The notes under the pieces: generated by a model
What the model saw: only the letters and a program-made list of their open reading frames with translations
Database searches by the model: none
Told to the model about the DNA's origin: nothing
Position numbers and translations under genes: made by a program
DNA from: Pseudobutyrivibrio sp. OR37
GTDB taxonomy: Bacteria; Bacillota; Clostridia; Lachnospirales; Lachnospiraceae
Direction of reading: 5' to 3'
NCBI RefSeq assembly: GCF_900113655.1
Contig: NZ_FOQF01000002.1
Span: 157,671 to 221,670, forward strand
Length of the DNA stretch: 64,000 bases
In this document: positions 63,802-64,000 of the stretch, piece by piece
Position numbering within the stretch: the stretch's first letter is position 1
Layout of the letters: every line of letters begins with the position of its first letter

Positions 63802-64000
63802 CTATACTAAACCATTCTTCTTTCTCATAGCCTTTACAAGGCCGCCTGCTTCAAGTATCTCCAGCAGATTATCTGGCAATGATGCTATAGGATACGACTT
63901 TCCATTTACCTTTATTTCCTTACCAGTTTCAACCTCTGCAACATCTCCCTCACAAACCTCGTCATACAAATCTGGCTGTTCAATAAGAAGTAATCCATTA
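63802..64000 (-). CDS. leuD: 3-isopropylmalate dehydratase small subunit, C-terminal end (5' end outside window)
   Basis: Only the last 66 codons are visible, ending RKKNGLV and stop. The sequence NGLLLIEQPDLYDEV then GKSYPIASLPDNLLEILEAGGL matches the C-terminal part of LeuD-type subunits. It precedes leuC in the same direction with a 20-nt gap, as expected for the pair. Confidence 0.85.
   Translation of the reverse strand, partial: NGLLLIEQPDLYDEVCEGDVAEVETGKEIKVNGKSYPIASLPDNLLEILEAGGLVKAMRKKNGLV

Overview
The window looks like a chromosomal segment of a low-GC anaerobic Firmicute of the Lachnospiraceae, most likely Butyrivibrio or Pseudobutyrivibrio. Support for this comes from strong AGGAGG ribosome sites, several TTG starts, a Tn1549/CD1110-type conjugative element with Maff2 and DUF5688 proteins, plant-glycan galactosidases, and several membrane diguanylate cyclases. 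The assignment is inference; there is no rRNA in the window.

Positions 1 to about 11,600 are one end of an integrative conjugative element, all on the minus strand. Read in the direction of transcription the order is DUF5688 protein, RepA_N initiator, ParA, ParB, a 40-residue protein, an intrinsic terminator, PcfB, VirD4 coupling protein, a PIN-domain cargo gene with its own promoter and terminator, Maff2, a VirB6/TrbL protein, and a PrgI-VirB4 fusion that runs off the window. An iteron-like array and a 30-bp dyad lie between DUF5688 and the first chromosomal gene. No integrase, relaxase or att site is in view, so the exact edge is not fixed.

Positions 11.6-38.5 kb are mostly housekeeping: metA, two tandem membrane diguanylate cyclases, ligA, rluF, an SH3b membrane protein, tRNA-Arg(CCG), aroE and a DAHP synthase, a REP/MITE-like palindromic element, a Nudix hydrolase, rny, recX-recA with a LexA box, an acyltransferase, prfC, rpsU, an SGNH hydrolase, alaS, a lone cbiB, an OGG-type glycosylase, a metallo-beta-lactamase-fold protein without its usual metal ligands, a Trp-rich membrane protein and a diacylglycerol kinase. 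A CLC channel/antiporter gene follows on the plus strand.

Positions 39.9-48.7 kb are a galactoside operon headed by its own TetR regulator: GH2, a GT-B-like protein, a GPH symporter with a large insertion, and a GH36 alpha-galactosidase. A 41-residue protein with a near-consensus promoter diverges from it. After exoA come a two-adaptor MacB-type ABC efflux operon, HD, zinc-ribbon and PilZ proteins, an fchA-folD folate pair, a third diguanylate cyclase, a PfkB kinase, a CobW-type GTPase and leuDC (leuD cut by the window end).

Three themes recur. First, intrinsic terminators often sit only 12-33 nt upstream of the next co-directional start codon, leaving no room for a promoter. Second, c-di-GMP genes are concentrated here (three GGDEF proteins without a visible I-site, plus one PilZ protein). 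Third, there are several conserved-looking small ORFs of 40-57 residues with good ribosome sites.
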